Of a stretch of DNA of 64,000 bases, positions 23,684 through 37,800 are shown piece by piece. How positions within the stretch are numbered: the first letter of the stretch is position 1; each line of letters starts with the position of its first letter. The translations under genes were made by a program, and so were the position numbers. The DNA comes from Hydractinia symbiolongicarpus (Eukaryota > Cnidaria > Hydrozoa > Anthoathecata > Hydractiniidae): the NCBI RefSeq assembly GCF_029227915.1, contig NC_079887.1, forward strand, positions 992,001 through 1,056,000, given 5' to 3'. The notes under the pieces were generated by a model. It worked only from the letters and a program-made list of their open reading frames with translations. It searched no databases and was not told where the DNA came from.

Positions 23684-26314
23684 AACGATTTTTTAAATTA
23701 TTTTTTCAACACTGAAACGCATGAGACTTGTAGTTTTCAAAAATGTTTTCATTTTTGATGAGACGCTGAATAAAAGCAGTTTAATCGCCGGCAAACGAAA
23801 ACCTGCGATTTCCCTAAATCCCGGACTCGGCCCGTATAGTCAAAAGTATACAAAGAAAGTACCAAGGGAGTAAACTCATTTCCAGAACGATTTTTTAAAT
23901 TATATTTTCACCACTAAAACGCATAAGACTTGTAGTTTTTAAAAATGTTTTCATTTTTGATGAGACGCTAAATAAAGGAAGTTTAATCGCCGGCAAACGA
24001 AAACCCGCGATTTCCCGTAAATCCCGGGCTTGGCCCGTATAGTCAAAAGTATACAAAGGAAGTACCCAGGGAGTAAACTCATTTCCAGAACGATTTTTTA
24101 AATTATTTTTTCACCACTGAAACGCATAAGACTTGTAGTTTTTAAAATTATTTTCATTTTTGATGAGACGCTGAATAAAAGAAGTTTAATCGCCGGCAAA
24201 CGAAAATCCGCGATTTCCCGTAAATCCCGGACTTGGCCCGTATAGTCAAAAGTATACAAAGAAAGTACCCAGGGGTAAACTCATTTCCCGAACGATTATT
24301 TAAATTATTTTTTCACCGCTAAAACGCATGAGACTTGTAGTTTTCAAAAATGTTTTCATTTTTGATGAGACGCTTAATGAAAGAGGTTTAACCGCCCGCA
24401 AACGAAATCCCGCGTTTTTCCGTAAATCCGGGGCTTGGCCCGTATAGTCGAATGTATACAAAGAAAGTACCCTGTGAGTAAACTCATTTCCAGAACGATT
24501 TTTTAAATTATTTTTCACCACTAAAACGCATAAGACTTGTAGTTTTCAAAAATGTTTTCTTTTTTGATGAGACGCTGAATAAAAGAAGTTTAATCGCCGG
24601 CAAACGAAAACCCGCGATTTACCGTAAATCCCAGGCTTGGCACGTATAGCCGAATGTTACAAAGAAAGTACCCTGTGAGTAAACTCATTTCCAGAACGAT
24701 TTTTTAAATTATTTTTTCTCTACTAAAGCCCATGAGACTTGTAGTTTTCAAAAATATTTTCATATTTGATGGGACGCTGAAAAAAAGAAGTTTAATCGCC
24801 TGCAAACAAAAATCCGCGATTTCCCGAAAATCCCAGGCTTGGCCCGTATAGTCAAAAGTATACAAAGAAAGTACCCAGGGAGTAAACTCATTTCCCGAAC
24901 GATTTTTTAATTTACTTTTTCACCACTAAAACGCATGAGACTTGTAGTTTTTAAAAATGTTTTCATTTTCGATGAGACGCTGAATAAAAGAAGTTTAATC
25001 GCCAACAAACGAAAACCTGCGATTTCCCGTAAATCCTGGACTCAGCCCGTATAGTCAAAAGTATACAAAGAAACGACCCAGGGAGTAAACTCATTTCCCG
25101 AACGATTTTTTAAATTATTTTTTCACCACTAAAACGCATGAGACTTGTAGTTTTCAAAATTGTTTTCATTTTTGATGAGACGCTGAATAAAAGAAGTTTA
25201 ATCGCCGGCAAACCAAAACCCGCGATTTCCCGTAAATCCCGGGCTTAGCAGGTATAGTCGAATGTATACAAAGAAAGTACCCTGTGAATAAACTCATTTC
25301 CAGAACGATTTTTTAAATTATTTTTTCACCACTAAAGCCCATGAGACTTGTAGTTTTTAAAAATGTTTTCATTTTTGATGAGACGCTGAATAAAAGAAGT
25401 TTAATCGCCGGCAAACGAAAACCCGCGATTTCCCGTAAATCCCGGCTTGGCCCGTATAGTCAAAAGTATACAAAGAAAGTACCCAGGGAGTAAACTCATT
25501 TCCCGAACGATTTTTTAAATTATTTTTTCAACACTAAAACGCATGAGACTTGTAGTTTTCAAAAATGTTTTTATTTTTGATGAGACGCTGAATAAAAGCA
25601 GTTTAATCGCCGGCAAACGAAAACCTGCGATTTCCCTAAATCCCGGACTCGGCCCGTATAGTCAAAAGTATACAAAGAAAGTACCAAGGGAGTAAACTCA
25701 TTTCCAGAACGATTTTTTAAATTATATTTTCACCACTAAAACGCATAAGACTTGTAGTTTTTAAAAATGTTTTCATTTTTGATGAGACGCTAAATAAAAG
25801 AAGTTTAATCGCTGGCAAACGAAAACCCGCGATTTCCCGTAAATCCCGGGCTTGGCCCGTATAGTCAAAAGTATACAAAGAAAGTACCCAGGGAGTAAAC
25901 TCATTTCCAGAACGATTTTTTAAATTATTTTTTCACCACTAAAACGCATAAGACTTGTAGTTTTTAAAAATGTTTTCATTTTTGATGAGACGCTGAATAA
26001 AAGAAGTTTAATCGCCGGCAAACGAAAATCCGCGATTTCCCGTAAATCCCGGACTCGGCCCGTATAGTCAAAAGTATACAAAGAAAGTACCCAGGGGTAA
26101 ACTCATTTCCCGAACGATTTTTTAAATTATTTTTTCACCGCTAAAACGCATGAGACTTGTAGTTTTCAAAAATGTTTTCATTTTTGATGAGACGCTTAAT
26201 GAAAGAGGTTTAATCGCCGGCAAACGAAATCCCGCGTTTTCCCGTAAATCCGGGGCTTGGCCCGTATAGTCAAAAGTATACAAAGAAAGTACCCAGGGGT
26301 AAACTCATTTCCCG
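23076..26314 (+). repeat. 16-mer HOR copy 1 (3239 bp)
   Basis: The order is B,E,E2,D,F,H,B,I,C,A,J,E,D,F,H,B. This copy aligns with the next at a constant offset of 3239 bp. Useful check points are GTTTTTATTTTTGATG, CGCTGGCAAACG in an F unit and TTTTTTCTCTACTAAAGCCC in the C unit near 24712, all of which reappear 3239 bp downstream. This is the longest HOR period in the window that recurs in adjacent tandem copies. Confidence 0.92.
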
Positions 26315-29300
26315 AACGATTATTTAAATTATTTTTTCACCGCTAAAACGCATGAGACTTGTAGTTTTCAAAAATGTTTTCATTTTTGATGAGACGCTTA
26401 ATGAAAGAGGTTTAATCGCCGGCAAACGAAATCCCGCGTTTTCCCGTAAATCCGGGGCTTGGCCCGTATAGTCGAATGTATACAAAGAAAGTACCCTGTG
26501 AGTAAACTCATTTCCAGAACGATTTTTTAAATTATTTTTTCACCACTAAAGCCCATGAGACTTGTAGTTTTTAAAAATGTTTTTATTTTTGATGAGACGC
26601 TGAATAAAAGAAGTTTAATCGCCGGCAAACGAAAACCCGCGATTTCCCGTAAATCCCGGGCTGGGCACGTATAGTCGATTGTATACAAAGAAAGTACCCA
26701 GGGAGTAAACTCATTTCCAGAACGATTTTTTAAATTATTTTTTTACCACTAAAGCCCATGAGACTTGCAGTTTTTAAAAATGTTTTCATTTTTGATGAGA
26801 CGCTGAATAAAAGAAGTTTAATCGCCGGCAAACGAAAACCCGCGATTTCCCGTAAATCCCGGCTTGGCCCGTATAGTCAAAAGTATACAAAGAAAGTACC
26901 CAGGGAGTAAACTCATTTCCCGAACGATTTTTTAAATTATTTTTTCAACACTGAAACGCATGAGACTTGTAGTTTTCAAAAATGTTTTCATTTTTGATGA
27001 GACGCTGAATAAAAGCAGTTTAATCGCCGGCAAACGAAAACCTGCGATTTCCCTAAATCCCGGACTCGGCCCGTATAGTCAAAAGTATACAAAGAAAGTA
27101 CCAAGGGAGTAAACTCATTTCCAGAACGATTTTTTAAATTATATTTTCACCACTAAAACGCATAAGACTTGTAGTTTTTAAAAATGTTTTCATTTTTGAT
27201 GAGACGCTAAATAAAGGAAGTTTAATCGCCGGCAAACGAAAACCCGCGATTTCCCGTAAATCCCGGGCTTGGCCCGTATAGTCAAAAGTATACAAAGGAA
27301 GTACCCAGGGAGTAAACTCATTTCCAGAACGATTTTTTAAATTATTTTTTCACCACTGAAACGCATAAGACTTGTAGTTTTTAAAATTATTTTCATTTTT
27401 GATGAGACGCTGAATAAAAGAAGTTTAATCGCCGGCAAACGAAAATCCGCGATTTCCCGTAAATCCCGGACTTGGCCCGTATAGTCAAAAGTATACAAAG
27501 AAAGTACCCAGGGGTAAACTCATTTCCCGAACGATTATTTAAATTATTTTTTCACCGCTAAAACGCATGAGACTTGTAGTTTTCAAAAATGTTTTCATTT
27601 TTGATGAGACGCTTAATGAAAGAGGTTTAACCGCCCGCAAACGAAATCCCGCGTTTTTCCGTAAATCCGGGGCTTGGCCCGTATAGTCGAATGTATACAA
27701 AGAAAGTACCCTGTGAGTAAACTCATTTCCAGAACGATTTTTTAAATTATTTTTCACCACTAAAACGCATAAGACTTGTAGTTTTCAAAAATGTTTTCTT
27801 TTTTGATGAGACGCTGAATAAAAGAAGTTTAATCGCCGGCAAACGAAAACCCGCGATTTACCGTAAATCCCGGGCTTGGCACGTATAGCCGAATGTTACA
27901 AAGAAAGTACCCTGTGAGTAAACTCATTTCCAGAACGATTTTTTAAATTATTTTTTCTCTACTAAAGCCCATGAGACTTGTAGTTTTCAAAAATATTTTC
28001 ATATTTGATGGGACGCTGAAAAAAAGAAGTTTAATCGCCTGCAAACAAAAATCCGCGATTTTCCGAAAATCCCAGGCTTGGCCCGTATAGTCAAAAGTAT
28101 ACAAAGAAAGTACCCAGGGAGTAAACTCATTTCCCGAACGATTTTTTAATTTACTTTTTCACCACTAAAACGCATGAGACTTGTAGTTTTTAAAAATGTT
28201 TTCATTTTCGATGAGACGCTGAATAAAAGAAGTTTAATCGCCAACAAACGAAAACCTGCGATTTCCCGTAAATCCTGGACTCAGCCCGTATAGTCAAAAG
28301 TATACAAAGAAACGACCCAGGGAGTAAACTCATTTCCCGAACGATTTTTTAAATTATTTTTTCACCACTAAAACGCATGAGACTTGTAGTTTTCAAAATT
28401 GTTTTCATTTTTGATGAGACGCTGAATAAAAGAAGTTTAATCGCCGGCAAACCAAAACCCGCGATTTCCCGTAAATCCCGGGCTTAGCAGGTATAGTCGA
28501 ATGTATACAAAGAAAGTACCCTGTGAATAAACTCATTTCCAGAACGATTTTTTAAATTATTTTTTCACCACTAAAGCCCATGAGACTTGTAGTTTTTAAA
28601 AATGTTTTCATTTTTGATGAGACGCTGAATAAAAGAAGTTTAATCGCCGGCAAACGAAAACCCGCGATTTCCCGTAAATCCCGGCTTGGCCCGTATAGTC
28701 AAAAGTATACAAAGAAAGTACCCAGGGAGTAAACTCATTTCCCGAACGATTTTTTAAATTATTTTTTCAACACTAAAACGCATGAGACTTGTAGTTTTCA
28801 AAAATGTTTTTATTTTTGATGAGACGCTGAATAAAAGCAGTTTAATCGCCGGCAAACGAAAACCTGCGATTTCCCTAAATCCCGGACTCGGCCCGTATAG
28901 TCAAAAGTATACAAAGAAAGTACCAAGGGAGTAAACTCATTTCCAGAACGATTTTTTAAATTATATTTTCACCACTAAAACGCATAAGACTTGTAGTTTT
29001 TAAAAATGTTTTCATTTTTGATGAGACGCTAAATAAAAGAAGTTTAATCGCTGGCAAACGAAAACCCGCGATTTCCCGTAAATCCCGGGCTTGGCCCGTA
29101 TAGTCAAAAGTATACAAAGAAAGTACCCAGGGAGTAAACTCATTTCCAGAACGATTTTTTAAATTATTTTTTCACCACTAAAACGCATAAGACTTGTAGT
29201 TTTTAAAAATGTTTTCATTTTTGATGAGACGCTGAATAAAAGAAGTTTAATCGCCGGCAAACGAAAATCCGCGATTTCCCGTAAATCCCGGACTCGGCCC

Positions 29301-29553
29301 GTATAGTCAAAAGTATACAAAGAAAGTACCCAGGGGTAAACTCATTTCCCGAACGATTTTTTAAATTATTTTTTCACCGCTAAAACGCATGAGACTTGTA
29401 GTTTTCAAAAATGTTTTCATTTTTGATGAGACGCTTAATGAAAGAGGTTTAATCGCCGGCAAACGAAATCCCGCGTTTTCCCGTAAATCCGGGGCTTGGC
29501 CCGTATAGTCGAATGTATACAAAGAAAGTACCCTGTGAGTAAAGTCATTTCCA
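26315..29553 (+). repeat. 16-mer HOR copy 2 (3239 bp)
   Basis: This is the direct tandem copy of 23076-26314. The 73-codon minus-strand frames at 24300 and 27539 are exactly 3239 bp apart and identical. Small differences exist, such as GGGCTGGGCACG near 26660 versus CTTGGCACG in copy 1. The next unit (29554) begins as type I and becomes type B in its right half, so the third round was disrupted by recombination. Confidence 0.92.
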
Positions 29554-31582
29554 GAACGATTTTTTAAATTATTTTTCACCACTAAAACGCATGAGACTTG
29601 TAGTTTTCAAAAATGTTTTCTTTTTTGATGAGACGCTGAATAAAAGAAGTTTAATCGCCGGCAAACGAAATCCCGCGTTTTCCCGTAAATCCGGGGCTTG
29701 GCCCGTATAGTCGAATGTATACAAAGAAAGTACCCTGTGAGTAAACTCATTTCCAGAACGATTTTTTAAATTATTTTTTCACCACTAAAGCCCATGAGAC
29801 TTGTAGTTTTTAAAAATGTTTTCATTTTTGATGAGACGCTGAATAAAAGAAGTTTAATCGCCGGCAAACGAAAACCCGCGATTTCCCGTAAATCCCGGGC
29901 TTGGCACGTATAGTCGATTGTATACAAAGAAAGTACCCAGGGAGTAAACTCATTTCCAGAACGATTTTTTAAATTATTTTTTTACCACTAAAGCCCATGA
30001 GACTTGTAGTTTTTAAAAATGTTTTCATTTTTGATGAGACGCTGAATAAAAGAAGTTTAATCGCCGGCAAACGAAATCCCGCGTTTTCCCGTAAATCCGG
30101 GGCTTGGCCCGTATAGTCGAATGTATACAAAGAAAGTACCCTGTGAGTAAACTCATTTCCAGAACGATTTTTTAAATTATTTTTTCACCACTAAAGCCCA
30201 TGAGACTTGTAGTTTTTAAAAATGTTTTCATTTTTGATGAGACGCTGAATAAAAGAAGTTTAATCGCCGGCAAACGAAAACCCGCGATTTCCCGTAAATC
30301 CCGGGCTTGGCACGTATAGTCGATTGTATACAAAGAAAGTACCCAGGGAGTAAACTCATTTCCAGAACGATTTTTTAAATTATTTTTTTACCACTAAAGC
30401 CCATGAGACTTGTAGTTTTTAAAAATGTTTTCATTTTTGATGAGACGCTGAATAAAAGAAGTTTAATCGCCGGCAAACGAAAACCCGCGATTTCCCGTAA
30501 ATCCCGGCTTGGCCCGTATAGTCGAATGTACACAAAGAAAGTACCCTGTGAGTAAACTCATTTCCAGAACGATTTTTTAAATTATTTTTTCACCACTAAA
30601 ACGCATGAGACTTGTAGTTTTCAAAAATGTTTTCATTTTTGATGAGACGCTGAATAAAAGAAGTTTAATCGCCGGCAAACGAAAACCCGCGATTTCCCGT
30701 AAATCCCGGGCTTGGCACGTATAGTCGATTGTATACAAAGAAAGTACCCAGGGAGTAAACTCATTTCCAGAACGATTTTTTAAATTATTTTTTTACCACT
30801 AAAGCCCATGAGACTTGTAGTTTTTAAAAATGTTTTCATTTTTGATGAGACGCTGAATAAAAGAAGTTTAATCGCCGGCAAACGAAAACCCGCGATTTCC
30901 CGTAAATCCCGGGCTTGGCACGTATAGTCGAATGTACACAAAGAAAGTACCCTGTGAGTAAACTCATTTCCAGAACGATTTTTTAAATTATTTTTTCACC
31001 ACTAAAACGCATGAGACTTGTAGTTTTCAAAAATGTTTTCATTTTTGATGAGACGCTTAATGAAAGAGGTTTAATCGCCGGCAAACGAAATCCCGCGTTT
31101 TCCCGTAAATCCGGGGCTTGGCCCGTATATTCGAATGTATACAAAGAAAGTACCCTGTGAGTAAACTCATTTCCAGAACGATTTTTTAAATTATTTTTTC
31201 ACCACTAAAGCCCATGAGACTTGTAGTTTTTAAAAATGTTTTCATTTTTGATGAGACGCTGAATAAAAGAAGTTTAATCGCCGGCAAACGAAAACCCGCG
31301 ATTTCCCGTAAATCCCGGGCTTGGCACGTATAGTCGATTGTATACAAAGAAAGTACCCAGGGAGTAAACTCATTTCCAGAACGATTTTTTAAATTATTTT
31401 TTTACCACTAAAGCCCATGAGACTTGTAGTTTTTAAAAATGTTTTCATTTTTGATGAGACGCTGAATAAAAGAAGTTTAATCGCCGGCAAACGAAATCCC
31501 GCGTTTTCCCGTAAATCCGGGGCTTGGCCCGTATAGTCGAATGTATACAAAGAAAGTACCCTGTGAGTAAACTCATTTCCAG
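29554..31582 (+). repeat. E/E2 dimer-trimer expansion inserted between 16-mer copies
   Basis: Ten units, mostly E and E2, form periods of about 405 bp and 609 bp. The diagnostic CGATTGTATAC occurs at 29915, 30321, 30726, 31335 and 31741. Some members acquired B-type right halves (29554, 29960, 31380), and two share the rare GAATGTACACAAAG. The stretch enlarges what would otherwise be an E-E2 step of the 16-mer by about 1826 bp (5065 minus 3239). Confidence 0.88.
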
Positions 31583-34340
31583 AACGATTTTTTAAATTAT
31601 TTTTTCACCACTAAAGCCCATGAGACTTGTAGTTTTTAAAAATGTTTTCATTTTTGATGAGACGCTGAATAAAAGAAGTTTAATCGCCGGCAAACGAAAA
31701 CCCGCGATTTCCCGTAAATCCCGGGCTTGGCACGTATAGTCGATTGTATACAAAGAAAGTACCCAGGGAGTAAACTCATTTCCAGAACGATTTTTTAAAT
31801 TATTTTTTTACCACTAAAGCCCATGAGACTTGTAGTTTTTAAAAATGTTTTCATTTTTGATGAGACGCTGAATAAAAGAAGTTTAATCGCCGGCAAACGA
31901 AAACCCGCGATTTCCCGTAAATCCCGGCTTGGCCCGTATAGTCAAAAGTATACAAAGAAAGTACCCAGGGAGTAAACTCATTTCCCGAACGATTTTTTAA
32001 ATTATTTTTTCAACACTGAAACGCATGAGACTTGTAGTTTTCAAAAATGTTTTCGTTTTTGATGAGACGCTGAATAAAAGCAGTTTAATCGCCGGCAAAC
32101 GAAAACCTGCGATTTCCCTAAATCCCGGACTCGGCCCGTATAGTCAAAAGTATACAAAGAAAGTACCAAGGGAGTAAACTCATTTCCAGAACGATTTTTT
32201 AAATTATATTTTCACCACTAAAACGCATAAGACTTGTAGTTTTTAAAAATGTTTTCATTTTTGATGAGACGCTAAATAAAGGAAGTTTAATCGCCGGCAA
32301 ACGAAAACCCGCGATTTCCCGTAAATCCCGGGCTTGGCCCGTATAGTCAAAAGTATACAAAGAAAGTACCCAGGGAGTAAACTCCTTTCCAGAACGATTT
32401 TTTAAATTATTTTTTCACCACTGAAACGCATAAGACTTGTAGTTTTTAAAATTATTTTCATTTTTGATGAGACGCTGAATAAAAGAAGTTTAATCGCCGG
32501 CAAACGAAAATCCGCGATTTCCCGGAAATCCCGGACTTGGCCCGTATAGTCAAAAGTATACAAAGAAAGTACCCAGGGGTAAACTCATTTCCCGAACGAT
32601 TATTTAAATTATTTTTTCACCGCTAAAACGCATGAGACTTGTAGTTTTCAAAAATGTTTTCATTTTTGATGAGACGCTTAATGAAAGAGGTTTAACCGCC
32701 CGCAAACGAAATCCCGCGTTTTCCCGTAAATCCGGGGCTTGGCCCGTATAGTCGAATGTATACAAAGAAAGTACCCTATGAGTAAACTCATTTCCAGAAG
32801 GATTTTTTAAATTATTTTTCACCACTAAAACGCATGAGACTTGTAGTTTTCAAAAATGTTTTCTTTTTTGATGAGACGCTGAATAAAAGAAGTTTAATCG
32901 CCGGCAAACGAAAACCCGCGATTTACCGTAAATCCCGGGCTTGGCACGTATAGCCGAATGTTACAAAGAAAGTACCCTGTGAGTAAACTCATTTCCAGAA
33001 CGATTTTTTAAATTATTTTTTCACCGCTAAAGCCCATGAGACTTGTAGTTTTCAAAAATATTTTCATATTTGATGGGACGCTGAAAAAAAGAAGTTTAAT
33101 CGCCTGCAAACAAAAATCCGCGATTTCCCGAAAATCCCAGGCTTGGCCCGTATAGTCAAAAGTATACAAAGAAAGTACCCAGGGAGTAAACTCATTTCCC
33201 GAACGATTTTTTAATTTACTTTTTCACCACTAAAACGCATGAGACTTGTAGTTTTTAAAAATGTTTTCATTTTCGATGAGACGCTGAATAAAAGAAGTTT
33301 AATCGCCAACAAACGAAAACCTGCGATTTCCCGTAAATCCTGGACTCAGCCCGTATAGTCAAAAGTATACAAAGAAACGACCCAGGGAGTAAACTCATTT
33401 CCCGAACGATTTTTTAAATTATTTTTTCACCACTAAAACGCATGAGACTTGTAGTTTTCAAAATTGTTTTCATTTTTGATGAGACGCTGAATAAAAGAAG
33501 TTTAATCGCCGGCAAACCAAAACCCGCGATTTCCCGTAAATCCCGGGCTTAGCAGGTATAGTCGAATGTATACAAAGAAAGTACCCTGTGAGTAAACTCA
33601 TTTCCAGAACGATTTTTTAAATTATTTTTTCACCACTAAAGCCCATGAGACTTGTAGTTTTTAAAAATGTTTTCATTTTTGATGAGACGCTGAATAAAAG
33701 AAGTTTAATCGCCGGCAAACGAAAACCCGCGATTTCCCGTAAATCCCGGCTTGGCCCGTATAGTCAAAAGTATACAAAGAAAGTACCCAGGGAGTAAACT
33801 CATTTCCCGAACGATTTTTTAAATTATTTTTTCAACACTAAAACGCATGAGACTTGTAGTTTTCAAAAATGTTTTTATTTTTGATGAGACGCTGAATAAA
33901 AGCAGTTTAATCGCCGGCAAACGAAAACCTGCGATTTCCCTAAATCCCGGACTCGGCCCGTATATTCAAAAGTATACAAAGAAAGTACCAAGGGAGTAAA
34001 CTCATTTCCAGAACGATTTTTTAAATTATATTTTCACCACTAAAACGCATAAGACTTGTAGTTTTTAAAAATGTTTTCATTTTTGATGAGACGCTAAATA
34101 AAAGAAGTTTAATCGCTGGCAAACGAAAACCCGCGATTTCCCGTAAATCCCGGGCTTGGCCCGTATAGTCAAAAGTATACAAAGAAAGTACCCAGGGAGT
34201 AAACTCATTTCCAGAACGATTTTTTAAATTATTTTTTCACCACTAAAACGCATAAGACTTGTAGTTTTTAAAAATGTTTTCATTTTTGATGAGACGCTGA
34301 ATAAAAGAAGTTTAATCGCCGGCAAACGAAAATCCGCGAT
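31583..34340 (+). repeat. 16-mer HOR copy 3, partial (14 monomers)
   Basis: The order E,E2,D,F,H,B,I,C,A,J,E,D,F,H matches 26518-29275 at a constant offset of 5065 bp: 27539 to 32604 for the B unit, the GTTTTTATTTTTG unit near 28808 to 33873, and CGCTGGCAAACG 29049 to 34114. It ends inside an H unit near 34340, where the sequence jumps to a type C right half. Confidence 0.9.
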
Positions 34341-34823
34341 TTCCCGAAAATCCCAGGCTTGGCCCGTATAGTCAAAAGTATACAAAGAAAGTACCCAGGG
34401 AGTAAACTCATTTCCCGAACGATTTTTTAATTTACTTTTTCACCACTAAAACGCATGAGACTTGTAGTTTTTAAAAATGTTTTCATTTTCGATGAGACGC
34501 TGAATAAAAGAAGTTTAATCGCCAACAAACGAAAACCTGCGATTTCCCGTAAATCCTGGACTCAGCCCGTATAGTCAAAAGTATACAAAGAATGTACCCA
34601 GGGAGTAAACTCATTTCCCAAACGATTTTTTAAATTATTATTTCACCACTAAAACGCATGAGACTTGTAGTTTTCAAGTATGTTTTCATTTTTGATGAGA
34701 CGCTGAATAAAAGAAGTTTAATCGCCGGCAAACAAAAATCTGCGATTTCCCGAAAATCCCAGGCTTGGCCCGTATAGTCAAAAGTATACAAAGAAAGTAC
34801 CCAGGGAGTAAACTCATTTCCCG
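34341..34823 (+). repeat. Junction segment between 16-mer and 10-mer blocks
   Basis: After the H/C switch the order is A then M, the M unit carrying TTCAAGTATG, with a C-like right half (AAACAAAAATCTGCG and CCCGAAAATCCCAGG). All of it is satellite; no foreign sequence marks the transition. Confidence 0.8.
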
Positions 34824-37800
34824 AACGATTTTTTAATTTACTTTTTCACCACTAAAACGCATAAGACTTGTAGTTTTTAAAAATGTTTTCATTTTTGATG
34901 AGACGCTGAATAAAAGAAGTTTAATCGCCGGCAAACGAAAATCCGCGATTTCCCGTAAATCCCGGACTCGGCCCGTATAGTCAAAAGTATACAAAGAATG
35001 TACCCAGGGAGTAAACTCATTTCCCAAACGATTTTTTAAATTATTTTTTCACCACTAAAACGCATCAGACTTGTAGTTTTAAAAAATGTTTTCATTTTTG
35101 ATGAGACGCTAAATAAAAGAAGTTTAATCGCTGGCAAACGAAAACCTGCGATTTCCCGTAAATCCCGGGCTTGGCCCGTATAGTCAAAAGTATACAAAGA
35201 AAGTACCCAGGGAGTAAACTCATTTCCAGAACGATTTTTTAAATTATTTTTTCACCACTAAAACGCATAAGACTTGTAGTTTTTAAAAATGTTTTCATTT
35301 TTGATGAGACGCTGAATAAAAGAAGTTTAATCGCCGGCAAACGAAAATCCGCGATTTCCCGTAAATCCCGGACTCGGCCCGTATAGTCAAAAGTATACAA
35401 AGAAAGTACCCAGGGGTAAACTCATTTCCCGAACGATTTTTTAAATTATTTTTTCACCGCTAAAACGCATGAGACTTGTAGTTTTCAAAAATGTTTTCAT
35501 TTTTGATGAGACGCTTAATGAAAGAGGTTTAATCGCCGGCAAACGAAATCCCGCGTTTTCCCGTAAATCCGGGGCTTGGCCCGTATAGTCGATTGTATAC
35601 AAAGAAAGTACCCTGTGAGTAAAGTCATTTCCAGAACGATTTTTTAAATTATTTTCCACCACTAAAACGCATGAGACTTGTAGTTTTCAAAAATGTTTTC
35701 TTTTTTGATGAGACGCTGAATAAAAGAAGTTTAATCGCCGGCAAACGAAAACCCGCGATTTCCCGTAAATCCCGGGCTTGGCACGTATAGTCGAATGTAT
35801 ACAAAGAAAGTACCCTGTGAGTAAACTCATTTCCAGAACGATTTTTTAAATTATTTTTCACCACTAAAGCCCATGAGACTTGTAGTTTTCAAAAATATTT
35901 TCATATTTGATGGGACGCTGAAAAAAAGAAGTTTAATCGCCTGCAAACAAAAATCCGCGATTTCCCGAAAATCCCAGGCTTGGCCCGTATAGTCAAAAGT
36001 ATACAAAGAAAGTACCCAGGGAGTAAACTCATTTCCCGAACGATTTTTTAATTTACTTTTTCACCACTAAAACGCATGAGACTTGTAGTTTTTAAGAATG
36101 TTTTCATTTTCGATGAGACGCTGAATAAAAGAAGTTTAATCGCCAACAAACGAAAACCTGCGATTTCCCGTAAATCCTGGACTCAGCCCGTATAGTCAAA
36201 AGTATACAAAGAATGTACCCAGGGAGTAAACTCATTTCCCAAACGATTTTTTAAATTATTATTTCACCACTAAAACGCATGAGACTTGTAGTTTTCAAGA
36301 ATGTTTTCATTTTTGATGAGACGCTGAATAAAAGAAGTTTAATGGCCGGCAAACAAAAATCCGCGATTTCCCGAAAATCCCAGGCTTGGCCCGTATAGTC
36401 AAAAGTATACAAAGAAAGTACCCAGGAAGTAAACTCATTTCCCGAACGATTTTTTAATTTACTTTTTCACCACTAAAACGCATGAGACTTGTAGTTTTTA
36501 AAAATGTTTTCATTTTTGATGAGACGCTGAATAAAAGAAGTTTAATCGCCAACAAACGAAAACCTGCGATTTCCCGTAAATCCTGGACTCAGCCTGTATA
36601 GTCAAAAGTATACAAAGAATGTATCCAGGGAGTAAACTCATTTCCCAAACGATTTTTTAAATTATTATTTCACCACTAAAACGCATGAGACTTGTAGTTT
36701 TCAAGAATGTTTTCATTTTTGATGAGAGGCTGAATAAAAGAAGTTTAATCGCCGGCAAACGAAAATCCGCGATTTCCCGTAAATCCCGGACTCGGCCCGT
36801 ATAGTCAAAAGTATACAAAGAAAGTACCCAGGGAGTAAACTCATTTCCCGAACGATTTTTTAATTTACTTTTTCACCACATAAACGCATAAGACTTGTAG
36901 TTTTTAAAAATGTTTTCATTTTTGATGAGACGCTGAATAAAAGAAGTTTAATCGCCGGCAAACGAAAATCCGCGATTTCCCGTAAATCCCGGACTCGGCC
37001 CGTATAGTCAAAAGTATACAAAGAATGTACCCAGGGAGTAAACTCATTTCCCAAACGATTTTTTAAATTATTTTTTCACCACTAAAACGCATCAGACTTG
37101 TAGTTTTTAAAAATGTTTTCATTTTTGATGAGACGCTAAATAAAAGAAGTTTAATCGCTGGCAAACGAAAACCTGCGATTTCCCGTAAATCCCGGGCTTG
37201 GCCCGTATAGTCAAAAGTATACAAAGAAAGTACCCAGGGAGTAAACTCATTTCCAGAACGATTTTTTAAATTATTTTTTCACCACTAAAACGCATAAGAC
37301 TTGTAGTTTTTAAAAATGTTTTCATTTTTGATGAGACGCTGAATAAAAGAAGTTTAATCGCCGGCAAACGAAAATCCGCGATTTCCCGTAAATCCCGGAC
37401 TCGGCCCGTATAGTCAAAAGTATACAAAGAAAGTACCCAGGGGTAAACTCATTTCCCGAACGATTTTTTAAATTATTTTTTCACCGCTAAAACGCATGAG
37501 ACTTGTAGTTTTCAAAAATGTTTTCATTTTTGATGAGACGCTTAATGAAAGAGGTTTAATCGCCGGCAAACGAAATCCCGCGTTTTCCCGTAAATCCGGG
37601 GCTTGGCCCGTATAGTCGATTGTATACAAAGAAAGTACCCTGTGAGTAAAGTCATTTCCAGAACGATTTTTTAAATTATTTTCCACCACTAAAACGCATG
37701 AGACTTGTAGTTTTCAAAAATGTTTTCTTTTTTGATGAGACGCTGAATAAAAGAAGTTTAATCGCCGGCAAACGAAAACCCGCGATTTCCCGTAAATCCC

